Below are positions 21,707 through 31,405 of a stretch of 64,000 bases of DNA, one piece after another. Each line of letters starts with the position of its first letter. The stretch's first letter is position 1. Source of the DNA: Chaetoderma sp. LZ-2023a (lineage: Eukaryota; Mollusca; Caudofoveata; Chaetodermatida; Chaetodermatidae); the NCBI GenBank assembly GCA_034401795.1, contig CM067367.1, forward strand, positions 51,906,384 to 51,970,383, read 5' to 3'. Position numbers and translations under genes: made by a program. The notes under the pieces were generated by a model, which saw only the letters and a list, made by a program, of their open reading frames with translations, made no database searches and was not told where the DNA came from.

Positions 21707-24082
21707 CTACCCTGCTTGGTTGATGCCTGTCGGCTCCATTGTGTGGAGCTGGTGGATCCAGTGGCATTCCTTCTGTCTTCTCCATTTGGTGGATACTTCA
21801 TCTCCGGGGTCCGAAGAAAGGACCTGGATTATTCTGAACTGCATGTTAATTCTAGAATGCCTGGGTCTGTTGAAATGCCTTGAGACTGGAGTGTCGTACC
21901 TCTCGTGTTTGTAGAGGTTGGTGATCGAGCGAAGGTGCTCCTGAATGCGGATTTTAAAAGTGCGTAGCGTCTCTCCTACATACTGTTTTTTGCAGACTGA
22001 ACATGTCAGCAGGTAGACTATGTTTCTTGTCTGGCAGTTGCCGATGATTTTGGACCTGTAGGAGAGCCCTGTATGAGAACTAGAGAAGAATCTGTTCTTC
22101 TGCATTGTGTTGCAGATGTTGCAATTTTTTGTGGTGCAATTTGCGAATGGGTTTCTATGGGGTAGAGTTCTGTCCCCAGCCGGTAGCTTAGCTCTGACTA
22201 TTGTGTCCTTTATGGTTTTATTTCTTCTAAAACCGAACAGCGGCGGTTCGGGAAAGGCCAATCTGCATCTGTGGCTTGCTTCCAGGATGGGCCAGTATTT
22301 CTTGATGGCAGATTTAAGAAAAATGCCTGTGCGATTGAAGTCACAAACGAAGACTGGTTTGGATGGGAAGGTGTTCTTTGTTTTTGTGGGAGGGTGTAGG
22401 AGATCATTCCTGTTCTGTGTGCAGGCTCTGTGTCTAGCTTTGTCTAGAATTGCGCGCGGGTATCCTCTATTTTCGAAGTAGCCTAGGAGGGCTAGGCTAT
22501 TTCTGTCGAAATCTTCCGGTTTCGTACAGATTCTCCTGACTCTTAAAAACTGTCCGTATGGGGACGAGTCTTTGCAGATGGATGGGTGATCTGATTCGTA
22601 GTGGAGATATCCATGTGTGTCTGTCGGTTTAGTATACAGATCGAAAGTTATTGGTTGGCCATCGGTGTTGATGGCCATGGTGTCCAGGAAGGAGACTCGT
22701 TCCCGTGACGATTCCATAGTAAATTTGATACTATGGTGGGACGAGTTCATGTGCGTGACGAAGGAGTGTAGAGCTTCTTCGCCATGTTCCCAAACCATGA
22801 ATATGTCATCTATATATCTGATATAAAGCGAAGGTTGGAATGGGGCTCCTGCTAGGAGTTTCGTTTCTAGGTCGGCCATGAAGATGCAGGCGAAGGAGCA
22901 TGCTGCTTTGCTGCCCATCGCGGTCCCTCCTACTTGTAGGTAGTGTTCGCCATCGAACTCGAAGTTATTGCATTCTAAAACTAGTTTTAGAAGGTTCAGG
23001 AGGCCTCTGATTGTGAGGTTTCCAGGGAGCCCGTGCTTCTTGCAGAATCTTGCTACTGCTCTTAGGCCTTCGTTATTGGGAATATTAGTATACAGAGATG
23101 TGACATCCATGGTGACGAGTAAGGTATTTGGTGATGTTTTTCCGAAGCCTTCAACCTGATTGATAAAGTCCGTAGTATCTCTGGCATATGAAGCAGTCTT
23201 TGTGATATGTATTTTAATATGCTCGTCCACAAAGCTGCTAATGAGCTCGGTCGGGCAGCCTATTCCGCTGATAATTGGTCTGCCTGGAATGAGGCCTTCC
23301 TTGTTTCTCTCCTTGTGGACCTTTGGTAGGAGATAGAACCTGGCGGTTTTTGGTGGTTTCGGAATGAGATTATTGGCGGTTGTGAGGTCTACCTATCCGT
23401 CTCTAACTAACTGATCCAGGCGTTTTTCTACCAGGTTGGTGTGCTTGTGTGTTAGGTCTGTGTCGACCTTTCTGTAGAACCTGGTGTCAGCTAGTTGGCG
23501 GTGAGCCTCAGCTACGTAGTCGGATATGTTTTGTACTACGGTTGCTTGTCCTTTGTCAGCTTTTTTTATCACAATTGTATGGTTTTGTGTCAGTTCGTTT
23601 AAGGCAGTTTGTTCGGCATCGGTTAGATTGCTCTTATGGGAGCGCCGATGGACGTGTTTACTGAAGTCATACCTGACCGCCTTGAAGAAAGCCTCAAATG
23701 GCGCATCCATGGTGGGTGGCGGCATCGTGCTTTTTTTGGCGGCAAACTTTTTGATTATGATGTCCTGGAACGTTAGAACCGTAGGCAACGGTATTGTAGC
23801 CGGTATGCCAGTGTGGTTATGTAAAAGTGTGTGGGGTGGGTGCGGGCTTGGTGTGAAGAAATGTTTGAGGCGCATGCGTCTGAAGAAAGCCTGTAGGTCG
23901 GTGTACAGGTTGCCTAATTGTGGTTCTGAAACCATTGGGCTGAAGCCCAAACCCTTATCCAGTAGGCTGACGGTACCCTGGTTGAGGGGGTTTGATGAGT
24001 GGTTAAAGACAAACGAAGAGATGTAAGTTTCATCTTCTTTGTTCACAGCGTTATTGTTACGGTTTGGTAATGAACAATGCAT
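21707..24082 (-). pseudogene. Penelope-like reverse transcriptase / GIY-YIG endonuclease, one stop codon
   Basis: A frame of about 790 codons from ATG 24082 to 21707 is interrupted only by one TAG near 23393. The N-terminal ~230 codons include the conserved DFSKHVHRRSHKSNLT..IVIKKADKG stretch. RT motifs follow: FYLLPKVHK..GRPIISG, TMDVTSLYTNIP (first catalytic Asp), GTAMGSKAAC and YIRYIDDIFMVW (YIDD catalytic pair). The C-terminal GIY-YIG domain has NIVYLLTC (GIY), YVGET (YIG), then the catalytic Arg in KIRIQEH and a Cys-x2-Cys just before. The family copies RNA by target-primed synthesis using this nuclease. Apart from the TAG the frame is intact, so the copy is recent or the stop is an assembly error. 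Confidence 0.9.
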
Positions 24083-24424
24083 AATAGTATGGTGAGTATT
24101 GGTTTTGTTAAACAGAGGATGACTATTACAATGAGAGTTTTTGAAATAAAAATCACAAATGGTGTGACGGTTATCCAGTAGTCATCTCCTTGATTCTGCT
24201 AGCCTCTGGACTGCTATCAACAGTTGCTCGATGGCTTGAGTACTATTAGTGCCCATTAAAGGGGCCGGTCTACTCTGCGCCAGTCTATTGTTACTTCTTC
24301 TGCGTTCGACCCAGTCTGGTCTGGTGTACTGCCTCTTTGGTGCCTGTGATGGACGTCCAGCCGGTGGGCGGTAGGGCCTCTCGTTCTGCCTCTGTTGCTG
24401 GCGGCGGATGGTGGTCGGGCGGGG

Positions 24425-25138
24425 TCATCTTCTTGGGCTTTGTGACCTATGCAGCCGGCTATGCCTTACGGTGGTTGAGGCTATGGCCAGTTCTGATTCC
24501 CTGGTGGCAGTGTTACTGTTGCATCTTTCGAAGGATAATTTGAGTCCTTTGACTAATTCATACTGGGCAGATAATTTGGTCTTGGTGTGGTCAAGTACTG
24601 ATTTTGTCAGTAAAGCTTCAAACGTTTTTATGCGTTCTGTCCACTCTTTCTTGTACTCGGGATCCTCCATATCGGGGGTCCAGGTGACCCTCGTACGGAG
24701 CATGTCCGGCGTGGTGCCATCAGACAGAGCCTGTTCTAATTTCTCAGTCTGAAATTCAAGTTTTGTAAGCTTGCAGGCTGCGTTTCTCCACAGCCTGTAG
24801 GCTCCCTGATGCTGTTCAGGGATTGCCGGTTTTTGGTATTTGGCACTGCTTCCTGGATCGGTTTCCGTTGCTACTGATGCGGGGGCGGAATCTGCTTCTA
24901 CCCTTCTTCTCTTTAAAGCCCTCTCTTTTTCCGTCCTTGGAGGGTCGACGGTGGAGGAGCTGGCCTCCCCCATGGGCATTAGTGCCGCCGGTTTAGGTAG
25001 GATACGGCATGTGGATGCGTCGGTGGTCGACGGTGCCAATAATGCGTCCGCGTCGACTGAGTTAAGACTCAGTCCTGAGATAGACGGCAGGATGACTATC
25101 TCCTTTTCCCTTGGCAACTGGTTGCTAGGTAAGCTCAT
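24425..25138 (-). CDS. Penelope element ORF1-type protein, coiled coil
   Basis: A complete 237-codon frame upstream of the RT frame on the same strand. It has an N-terminal Ser/Ala-rich low-complexity part, a basic KRRRVEAD stretch (possible nuclear signal) at about residue 78, then charged helices around residues 105-200 (..YRLWRNAACKLTKLEFQTEKL..) with heptad-like hydrophobics, ending in an Arg/Ser-rich tail. Upstream coiled-coil ORFs occur in some Penelope-like lineages. Its position just inside the 93 bp hairpin and just ahead of ORF2 supports assignment to this element. No enzymatic motif is visible; RNA binding or multimerisation is inference. Confidence 0.6.
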   Translation of the reverse strand: MSLPSNQLPREKEIVILPSISGLSLNSVDADALLAPSTTDASTCRILPKPAALMPMGEASSSTVDPPRTEKERALKRRRVEADSAPASVATETDPGSSAKYQKPAIPEQHQGAYRLWRNAACKLTKLEFQTEKLEQALSDGTTPDMLRTRVTWTPDMEDPEYKKEWTERIKTFEALLTKSVLDHTKTKLSAQYELVKGLKLSFERCNSNTATRESELAIASTTVRHSRLHRSQSPRR

Positions 25139-25148
25139 CGTGTAAACT

Positions 25149-25338
25149 TAAAAGATGATAACGACGTAGTCAGTGATTAGTAAACCAATATGGGTTTTTA
25201 AGCCTGACGCTTGGATACGATTGTGAATCCAGAAGTCTGAAATCTTTTCAGACTTCTGGATTCACAATCGTATCCAAGCGTCAGGCTTAAAAACCCATAT
25301 TGGTTTACTAATCACTGACTAGTCGTTATCATCTTTTA
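25149..25338. repeat. Near-perfect 93 bp inverted repeat with 3-base loop
   Basis: The arm 25149-25242 is the reverse complement of 25246-25338 with only one extra G (ACGACGTAG versus ACGACTAG). It starts 10 bases upstream of the ORF1 start codon, so it would be in the 5' leader of the Penelope transcript and fold into a single long stem. Confidence 0.95.
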
Positions 25339-25431
25339 GTAATATATCTCTGGTTGCTCAATCTATGAATAGATTATTGTGTTGTTAACTCCATTCATAC
25401 AGAAATCTCTTAATCCTTAATTCGTCAAGAT

Positions 25432-25575
25432 TGGCCTTTTGAATGTCCATTTGCATTACAAGAGAAAACAATTTTTGAAAATATATGACTGATATGACTG
25501 GCTTGGTAATCGAGTCAGTCATTCCAGTGGTAAATCTTCAAAGGTTATCTTCATGGAATGCAAATAGACATTTAC
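25432..25575. repeat. Dispersed hairpin repeat B
   Basis: GTCCATTTGCATTACAAGAG..TTTTTGAAAATATATGACTG..GACTGGCTTGGTAATCGAGTCAGTC..GTGGTAAATCTTC..; flanked by TTAATCCTTAAT. Confidence 0.7.
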
Positions 25576-25754
25576 CAAGATAAATAAATATTAGATGCTG
25601 ATAATTCTGCATGACACGTTCACCCATTGTGATTAGAAGCGCTTTGTTATACAGTCTGACTATACACTCATACTCAGTCATGTGTTATCTCAGCCATAGG
25701 AGTTAACATTTAAACATTTGAATTCTGAAATGCGAGAATCTTAATTCAGGTATT

Positions 25755-25990
25755 AAACAAGCTGGTGAGTATTTTGAAACAAATTTGACTGAAAACCTTT
25801 GCCTACAGCTGTATTTTGAATGTAATTTGACTGGAAACTGATGCTGCCATAGGCACAGCAGCTATCAATCAAACTACTTTCCAGATATTGAACATTATAT
25901 TTGATAATTATTTTGAAAGTAAATTGACTGGCACATGTTGTTTCCATGGACACAATAGCGATCAGTGAAATTACTTTCAAAATAGTCAAC
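25755..25990. repeat. Cluster of A-type repeat arms
   Basis: Three successive TTTTGAA..ATTTGACTG arms followed by complementary ..CAATTTACTTTCAAAATA..CAACAGAAA; adjacent to a B copy. Confidence 0.6.
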
Positions 25991-26064
25991 AGAAATCCGA
26001 AAATTAAATTCTCTAGTGGTTAAAGGTGAAAAAATACTTTTTTTTTTCATAGAAAAGTTCCATT

Positions 26065-26185
26065 TGCAGACAAATAGACTATTTTTGAAAGGTTTACACT
26101 GCAATGACTAGTTCGATAAGCGAGCCAGTCATTCCAGTGGTAAAATTTCAAAAATATTCTTTTCTTGGTCTGAAAATTGACATTC
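26065..26185. repeat. Dispersed hairpin repeat B
   Basis: CATTTGCAGACAAATAGACTATTTTTGAAAG..CTGCAATGACTAGTTCG and the complementary ..GAGCCAGTCATTCCAGTGGTAAAATTTC. Confidence 0.75.
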
Positions 26186-26494
26186 TTTAAAATCAATACA
26201 GAAGCTGTGTTTGGTCAGTTTGGCCATTCCTGGCTTAATAGTAATATGCTTTTCTATTATTCATATTCAGTAGTACATGTACTGTTTTTTATCCTGCATA
26301 AATAATTTGTAAATCTAAAAGAAATGGATTATTTTAATTTCCAACAGTGATTATTCAAAAAACTAAAATCATTTCTCATACGTTAAAACCCACTACATGA
26401 TTATGTTACAAAATGTTTTCCCAAAATTAGTCACTCCCAGCAGACGCATAGTTGGCAGATGCATACTACGGTGTTCAATAATTTCAGTCCACAT

Positions 26495-26640
26495 ATTCAA
26501 ATGTTGCACTTGCATTTGAATAAGTTGCAAATTGCATTTGCATTTAAATGCAATCGAGCTAGGCTGCATTTGCACTTGCAATTGCATTTGAATCATTTGC
26601 AAACATTTACATCAGCATTTAAATGCAATACCCCGCACTT
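26495..26640. repeat. Subterminal TTGCATTTG array (right)
   Basis: Mirror partner of the left subterminal array at 20600-20790, ending at the right terminal inverted repeat of the hAT-like element. Confidence 0.85.
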
Positions 26641-26653
26641 GTGCCCAAGCCTG

Positions 26654-26661
26654 CCTCCAGG
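26654..26661. repeat. 8 bp target-site duplication, right copy (CCTCCAGG)
   Basis: Identical to 20587-20594. Confidence 0.9.
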
Positions 26662-27381
<720 letters not shown>

Positions 27382-27395
27382 TTTAAACAGAGTTT

Positions 27396-27757
27396 ATGGC
27401 TGTGCCGATTGTCCGATTGCTGCTCCAAAATGGTGAGAATGGCATCAGACCATCTCTAGTTGGTAGACGTGTGGTTCAGTATCGCATAGCATGGGTTCTT
27501 TTCAAGGTAGCTCAGCATTCCACCACGTACGTACACGCCGATGTGTTACATCCGCCACCAGGCAGTATCTACAAGAGCTCACTGATTGAAGTAGGGTTAG
27601 ACGTGAATATCTGCCAGGAGCCACCAGCAAACTGTGGAAAGCGATCAGCCCCAACATGTTCACCCACGTAAATCAGCTGTTTGATAGCTCCACCATTAGT
27701 CTATATGCCAGCATGGATGGTCTGTCGGATGCCCAATTTGAGTTTACACTGCTACTA
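27396..27757 (+). pseudogene. Polinton hypothetical gene, frameshifted
   Basis: A 91-codon frame from 27396, beginning [16 protein letters not shown], ends at 27671. The next frame continues coding-like sequence (..NQLFDSSTISLYASMDG..FTLLLLIDLSIW) to about 27788. Together they suggest one protein of about 130 residues with a one-base shift near 27660. No catalytic motif recognised. It is the first of a run of plus-strand genes (27.4-31.3 kb). Confidence 0.4.
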
Positions 27758-27774
27758 CTTATTGACCTATCCAT

Positions 27775-28194
27775 ATGGCAGATATAGCAGTACAGGAACT
27801 GTGTTGTCGACAAGAAGGCGAGCGACTGCAGCGGGTGAGCTGGTATGAACAGACCGCCAGAGAGGCAAGGAGACGAAGGGACTGCAACTCTGTCCAAGAA
27901 TTTGAGAGCCTCATCTGGCAGGAGGAGGGCATCGTAGGGCCGAACTTGTATGATTAGTTGGATGACGGGTATGATGAATCTGTAGAAGTTTTGCAGTGGG
28001 AATAGGAGAGGATGCAAAAGTATAAATCCAAGAAATTCCACCAACGGCGCGCATACTATCAGAGTGGCACGGTGAAGTTCCAGATGGCATGGCTGTGAAA
28101 GCAACTGGCCCCTGACATTATGCAGGATGAGGGGTGTTTGAGCGAGGTATGTCTCCACACCAACAAGCTACTCATCAGCAGATCCTACAGGTGA
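27775..28194 (+). pseudogene. Polinton small helical protein, several stops
   Basis: A frame from MADIAVQELCC to 28194, broken by stops at about 27955, 28003 and 28096. Between them it stays coding-like: Arg/Glu-rich helices (WYEQTAREARRRRD), an acidic part, then a basic KYKSKKFHQRRAYY segment. About 140 residues in all. It may be a coiled-coil accessory protein; unknown. Confidence 0.45.
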
Positions 28195-28230
28195 TGCAGA
28201 GCTAGCTCGAGTTTAAGAACTAGGTATACC

Positions 28231-28832
28231 ATGGCTAAATCGGAATGGCGAAAACAGCCAGAACTATATCCCACATTAGCACCTGAGGAGGGTGGTACAG
28301 TCCATGGCTGGCGACTCCACAGATTGACACCATATGAGACAAAAAAGTACAGCAGAACACGCAGGCGATATAAAACAGCCTACAACAGTCTAGCACACAC
28401 AACCACAGCTGCGGGTGTGATTGGAGCCAGTGCTGGTGTGACCGCCGTTTCCACCCTTGCTACAGGGGTGGGTCTTATCGTTGCTATATGGCTGGGTGGG
28501 GGGGGTGACCCTTGCCACTACTGTCCTGGCCACTGGCTTGGCGGTTGGACAGCGTCAGATCACCAGGAAGCTGGAGAAGCATGCTAAGTATGTAAACTAG
28601 CCCAGAGCAGCCTACGGGCTATCGACGAGACTGTCATCAACGCACTCGAGGATGGGAAGGTCAGTGATGAAGAGTAGCACCATATATTGAAGCTCCAAAC
28701 CCGGTACCGCACAGAGAAACCCAAAGTGCGCCAGCAATACCTCAAAGGCTCCAGCGGGCAGGTGGACATGGAGGAGTTAAAAAACGAGATGCTGCGGCGG
28801 GGCCGCATCGAAGATCTCTACGGTACCAAATA
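28231..28832 (+). pseudogene. Polinton membrane-segment protein, frameshifted
   Basis: It starts MAKSEWRKQPELYP. A basic N-terminal region with SRTRRRYKTAYNS is followed by a long hydrophobic Ala/Gly/Val segment (AGVIGASAGVTAVSTLATGVGLIVAI). A frameshift lies in the G-run at about 28497-28503. In the next frame come KLEKHAKYVKLAQSSLRAID, DGKVSDEE and a C-terminal part ending near 28832, with a TAG at about 28675. The order of membrane segments followed by a helical SSLRAIDETV..DGKVSDEE-type tail is a recurrent uncharacterised Polinton protein in my recollection. Total about 200 residues. Confidence 0.5.
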
Positions 28833-28871
28833 GTATGTTGCGTCCATGGCTGGAACAGCGGCTTTAAGATG

Positions 28872-30220
28872 ACTACTATAGATGGCCTTCCCGATGAACC
28901 TCACGACAATCGACCAGAGCCAACCACCCCTCCTGGGTACACTTTGGACCCGCTCGACACGTGGTCTCCTGGATGATATACCAGACCTAACCCCTATCTC
29001 CATTACGGTCGACGGCCGGTCCCACATCAGCTTCTCCATCAATCCATGACCACTGACCAACCTTGCAATCACCATCAAGGATGCGAAGAAAGCTCATACC
29101 TGGATGGCAGGCCAGAATCTCTCGTTCTGGAACCAACAGCTGAACTTTGCTATGTGGTGCGCCATAGCAGGATGCAGCGTCGGCGCAGGTTTGCTGCACT
29201 CCTATTCTGGTACCCCCGAAGCTGTGCTCATTGGCTGTTGTTTCAGATTCCATGTGTACTACACGGTGAGACGAATCCTCCATGAGCTGGGTGCAAGCCT
29301 GCCTGATACGAATGATTTCGATCTGCAGCCTGTCGGCACCGCGGGCGTCAGCACCGCGGGAACCGCTAGCTACAGCCTCTCAGCAGCCAGTAGACTCCAG
29401 CAAGAGTTCAAGGCCCACTCAGACTATCGTTTCCATGGTGGAGACAATAGCGGTCTAGGCATTATGTACGGCGACCCGAGACGAGACTACTCAGGCTTCC
29501 CCTATCAAACATCCCCAAAAATTGGCCATCGGAAGACAGCTACGTTCTCATTCGATCCAGACTCAGCGCCCGGGGCACTGGTGCAGAAAACGCATATCAC
29601 CGGAATCAGGCAGGACCATCCAGAGGCATGGAAATACTTTGTCCCACACACAACCTCAGGGCTCACACCAGCAGGGATCATTCGAATCAACCAGTCCTTA
29701 GAAGCATTATGTTATTGTCTCCTGACAGCTCAGACCAATATTCGCCTCTCCATAGATGGGGTGAGCGGAAAAGAGGTGCAGGCCATGTTCAACAGTCTCA
29801 TTGAGGACATGATGATTGTTGCAGATCCCAGTAGCCTCACTGCCAAGTTCCATTAAGCTCGTCGTAAGCTCAACTTCGCTATATCACCACACCTCCAACT
29901 TATTCCGCGCAATATGATTGTGAATGTCGAGGATCTGAAGATTAGGGGCTACAATAATCTGATAGTCGAGGGGAATTCCCCATGTGTGCACTTTGGGTTT
30001 AACACTGACATCAACACCGGCTGTGCATGTCAACCTGACTGTCATTCCAACTGTCATTCCGATTGTCGTTCTGACTGGAACAGCAGGAGTGCTGGACGAC
30101 AAACACTGACACCCACCACCCCACCCGGCAGTGCTAGCACTGCTAGCAGGACGATAGACCTACGAGTGGTGTCAGGTCTGGCTATTGCTATGCTCGTCAC
30201 CAGACTTCGCCGCCGTGAGT
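28872..30220 (+). pseudogene. Polinton structural-type protein with C-terminal membrane segment, two stops
   Basis: One reading frame of about 450 codons from ATG near 28881 to TAG at 30220, interrupted by TGA near 29046 and TAA near 29854 but with no frameshift. The N-terminal part (LDDIPDLTPISITVDGRSHI) and the central part look strand-rich. An Ala-rich helical stretch follows FWNQQLNFAMWCAIAG, then a FHGGDNSGLGIMYGDPR loop region and an HGxxP-type middle. The C-terminus has a Pro/Thr linker, then a hydrophobic segment (VVSGLAIAMLV) and an RRRE tail, typical of a tail anchor. Size and position suit the uncharacterised PY-type protein of Polintons; a virion membrane or minor structural role is inference. 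Confidence 0.5.
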
Positions 30221-30720
30221 AGATCCTGCTCGCAGAGCATGAAATCATACCGACTCTCTTCCGGTGTGGGAGTCATGGCTGAGATTGCCTGAACTAGCTT
30301 GGCCTGCCCGACAGCCCCCAAACATGCTGTCAGCATACACCCAAGGACTGTATGGTTCGGTGGTACAGCTTTTTTCCAGCTTGTAATAGCGCAGAGCCTT
30401 ATTGAACGTAGAGTCGGGAGATACCATGGATGCCTGCAACTGCTGGAACACGTCCAACAGATACTCCCGATCCTTGTAGAATCCCTTAGTATGCAGAGCT
30501 GCTCTACTATACTGCCACCCATAATGAGGTATTCAGATCTGCCCCTTACCAAATCCTAGGTAGAGTTTCACAACTGTCAGCTCCTCTGCTACCTCAGCAT
30601 TAGAGAGATGGGCGAGCTCATCTGGTGACTTCATCATATAGTCCTTCAATTTGGTGTGGAAGACGTCATAGTACCTAGAACATAGTACTAGTAGGTCCGT
30701 GGTTAAAGCCGCTATGTATA
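30175..30720 (-). pseudogene. Polinton minus-strand hypothetical, broken
   Basis: Coding-like segments on the minus strand: YYDVFHTKLKDYMMKSPDEL at about 30715-30650, continuing AELTVVKLYLGFGKG-like sequence, a TGA, then LLDVFQQLQASMVSP and FNKALRYYKLEK in a neighbouring frame down to about 30250. Helical and mixed charge, about 170 residues. It lies convergent to the plus gene ending at 30220 and divergent from 30733. Unknown. Confidence 0.4.
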
Positions 30721-30732
30721 GTACAGAACTGT

Positions 30733-30960
30733 ATGGATATTCCCGAGTACCAATCTAAGCAGCTGACAGATGCAGACTGGTTAGAGTTGCTTAGCACTCT
30801 CGAGGTAGAACGTACACGTTTAAATGCGTTGTATACTCAAGGCTTAAACAATGATGTCAACGGTACAGATTGTAAAGCAAATCCTGGAGAGCCAGGTGAG
30901 TCTCCAGAAGGTGGAGAAGCTGCTCAAAAGCATGACCCAGAAGCTACTGACACAGGCTAA
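30733..30960 (+). CDS. Polinton hypothetical, 75 residues, acidic
   Basis: A complete frame, MDIPEYQSKQLTDADWLELL.., helical first half and Gly/Glu/Pro-rich second half. The second half overlaps the start of the next plus frame (30851-31255), so only the first ~45 codons may be genuine, with a frameshift into the next frame. Unknown. Confidence 0.35.
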   Translation: MDIPEYQSKQLTDADWLELLSTLEVERTRLNALYTQGLNNDVNGTDCKANPGEPGESPEGGEAAQKHDPEATDTG

Positions 30961-31255
30961 GTGCCTGGCCATTCATGTCGCCAGTAACGTAGCCGCGAAT
31001 GTGGCCACAGTGAAAATGATAGGTGGTAATGAGGTTGTTATTCTTGCCGCTGGAGCTGCTATCCTCGCTACAGTGGCGAGTACGGTTGTCGACCACTGTC
31101 TAGGAATAACACATCCCATACCAAAGATTGCCATCGGTAGCGCCTCCTATACTATTGCCACCAAGATCATGGGTGAACGCATCCCTCTAATGGAAGCCAC
31201 GGTTCTAGGGCTAGCAACAAGTACTATGGCCGAGATCATCGTGGCCTATGTCTAG
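30851..31255 (+). CDS. Polinton membrane protein, 134 residues
   Basis: A complete frame. The N-terminal 40 residues are an amphipathic, Lys/Gln-rich helix (ILESQVSLQKVEKLLKSM). Two or three hydrophobic segments then follow: NEVVILAAGAAILATVASTVV, IAIGSASYTIATKI and VLGLATSTMAEIIVAYV. This suggests a small multi-pass membrane protein. It overlaps 30733-30960 out of frame by 110 bases; the pair may be one gene with a shift. It is one of the few unbroken Polinton frames here. No family recognised. Confidence 0.45.
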   Translation: MMSTVQIVKQILESQVSLQKVEKLLKSMTQKLLTQAKCLAIHVASNVAANVATVKMIGGNEVVILAAGAAILATVASTVVDHCLGITHPIPKIAIGSASYTIATKIMGERIPLMEATVLGLATSTMAEIIVAYV

Positions 31256-31274
31256 CTTTAAGATGCTTTATATA

Positions 31275-31403
31275 ATGGAAGCTTGGCAGGTCTATGTCAG
31301 AGTCGGTAGCGCATAGTCGACCACACGGACTGCGGATTTCCAATTCTCAGAAATGGTGGCTAGCCCACAAGGCATGTCCCTGCAGGGATGGCCAGTATCC
31401 TGA
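31275..31403 (+). pseudogene. Polinton gene 5' part, split by the 31.4-35.0 kb element
   Basis: An ATG near 31277 starts a frame with MEAWQVYVRVGS and FQFSEMVASPQGMSL. It has a TAG after about 13 codons and reaches the element insertion point at 31404. Its frame is continuous with the 3' part at 35032-35180 when the element and one TA are removed. This is the best evidence for the insertion boundary. Function unknown. Confidence 0.5.
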
Positions 31404-31405
31404 TA

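Larger units (their letters stand above)
21600..25353 (-). mobile_element. Penelope-like element (RT plus GIY-YIG)
   Basis: Two minus-strand frames, a coiled-coil-type ORF1 and an RT/GIY-YIG ORF2, together with a large hairpin upstream of ORF1. The word TAGTAATATATCTCTGG occurs just beyond the ORF2 stop (21621-21637) and just outside the hairpin (about 25337-25353). It may mark the element limits or short pseudo-LTR sequence. Boundaries are otherwise uncertain. Confidence 0.8.
20595..26653. mobile_element. hAT-like DNA transposon, non-autonomous, carrying a Penelope element
   Basis: Terminal inverted repeats CAGGCTTGGGGACAAGTGC / CAGGCTTGGGCACAAGTGC begin with CAG and are flanked by a perfect 8 bp duplication, CCTCCAGG; both are hAT hallmarks. 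The subterminal ~150 bases at each end are arrays of GCATTTGCA-type words. No transposase frame is present. The internal coding sequence belongs to a Penelope-like element at about 21.6-25.35 kb. The element sits inside a Polinton gene, so it is younger than the Polinton. Confidence 0.9.
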
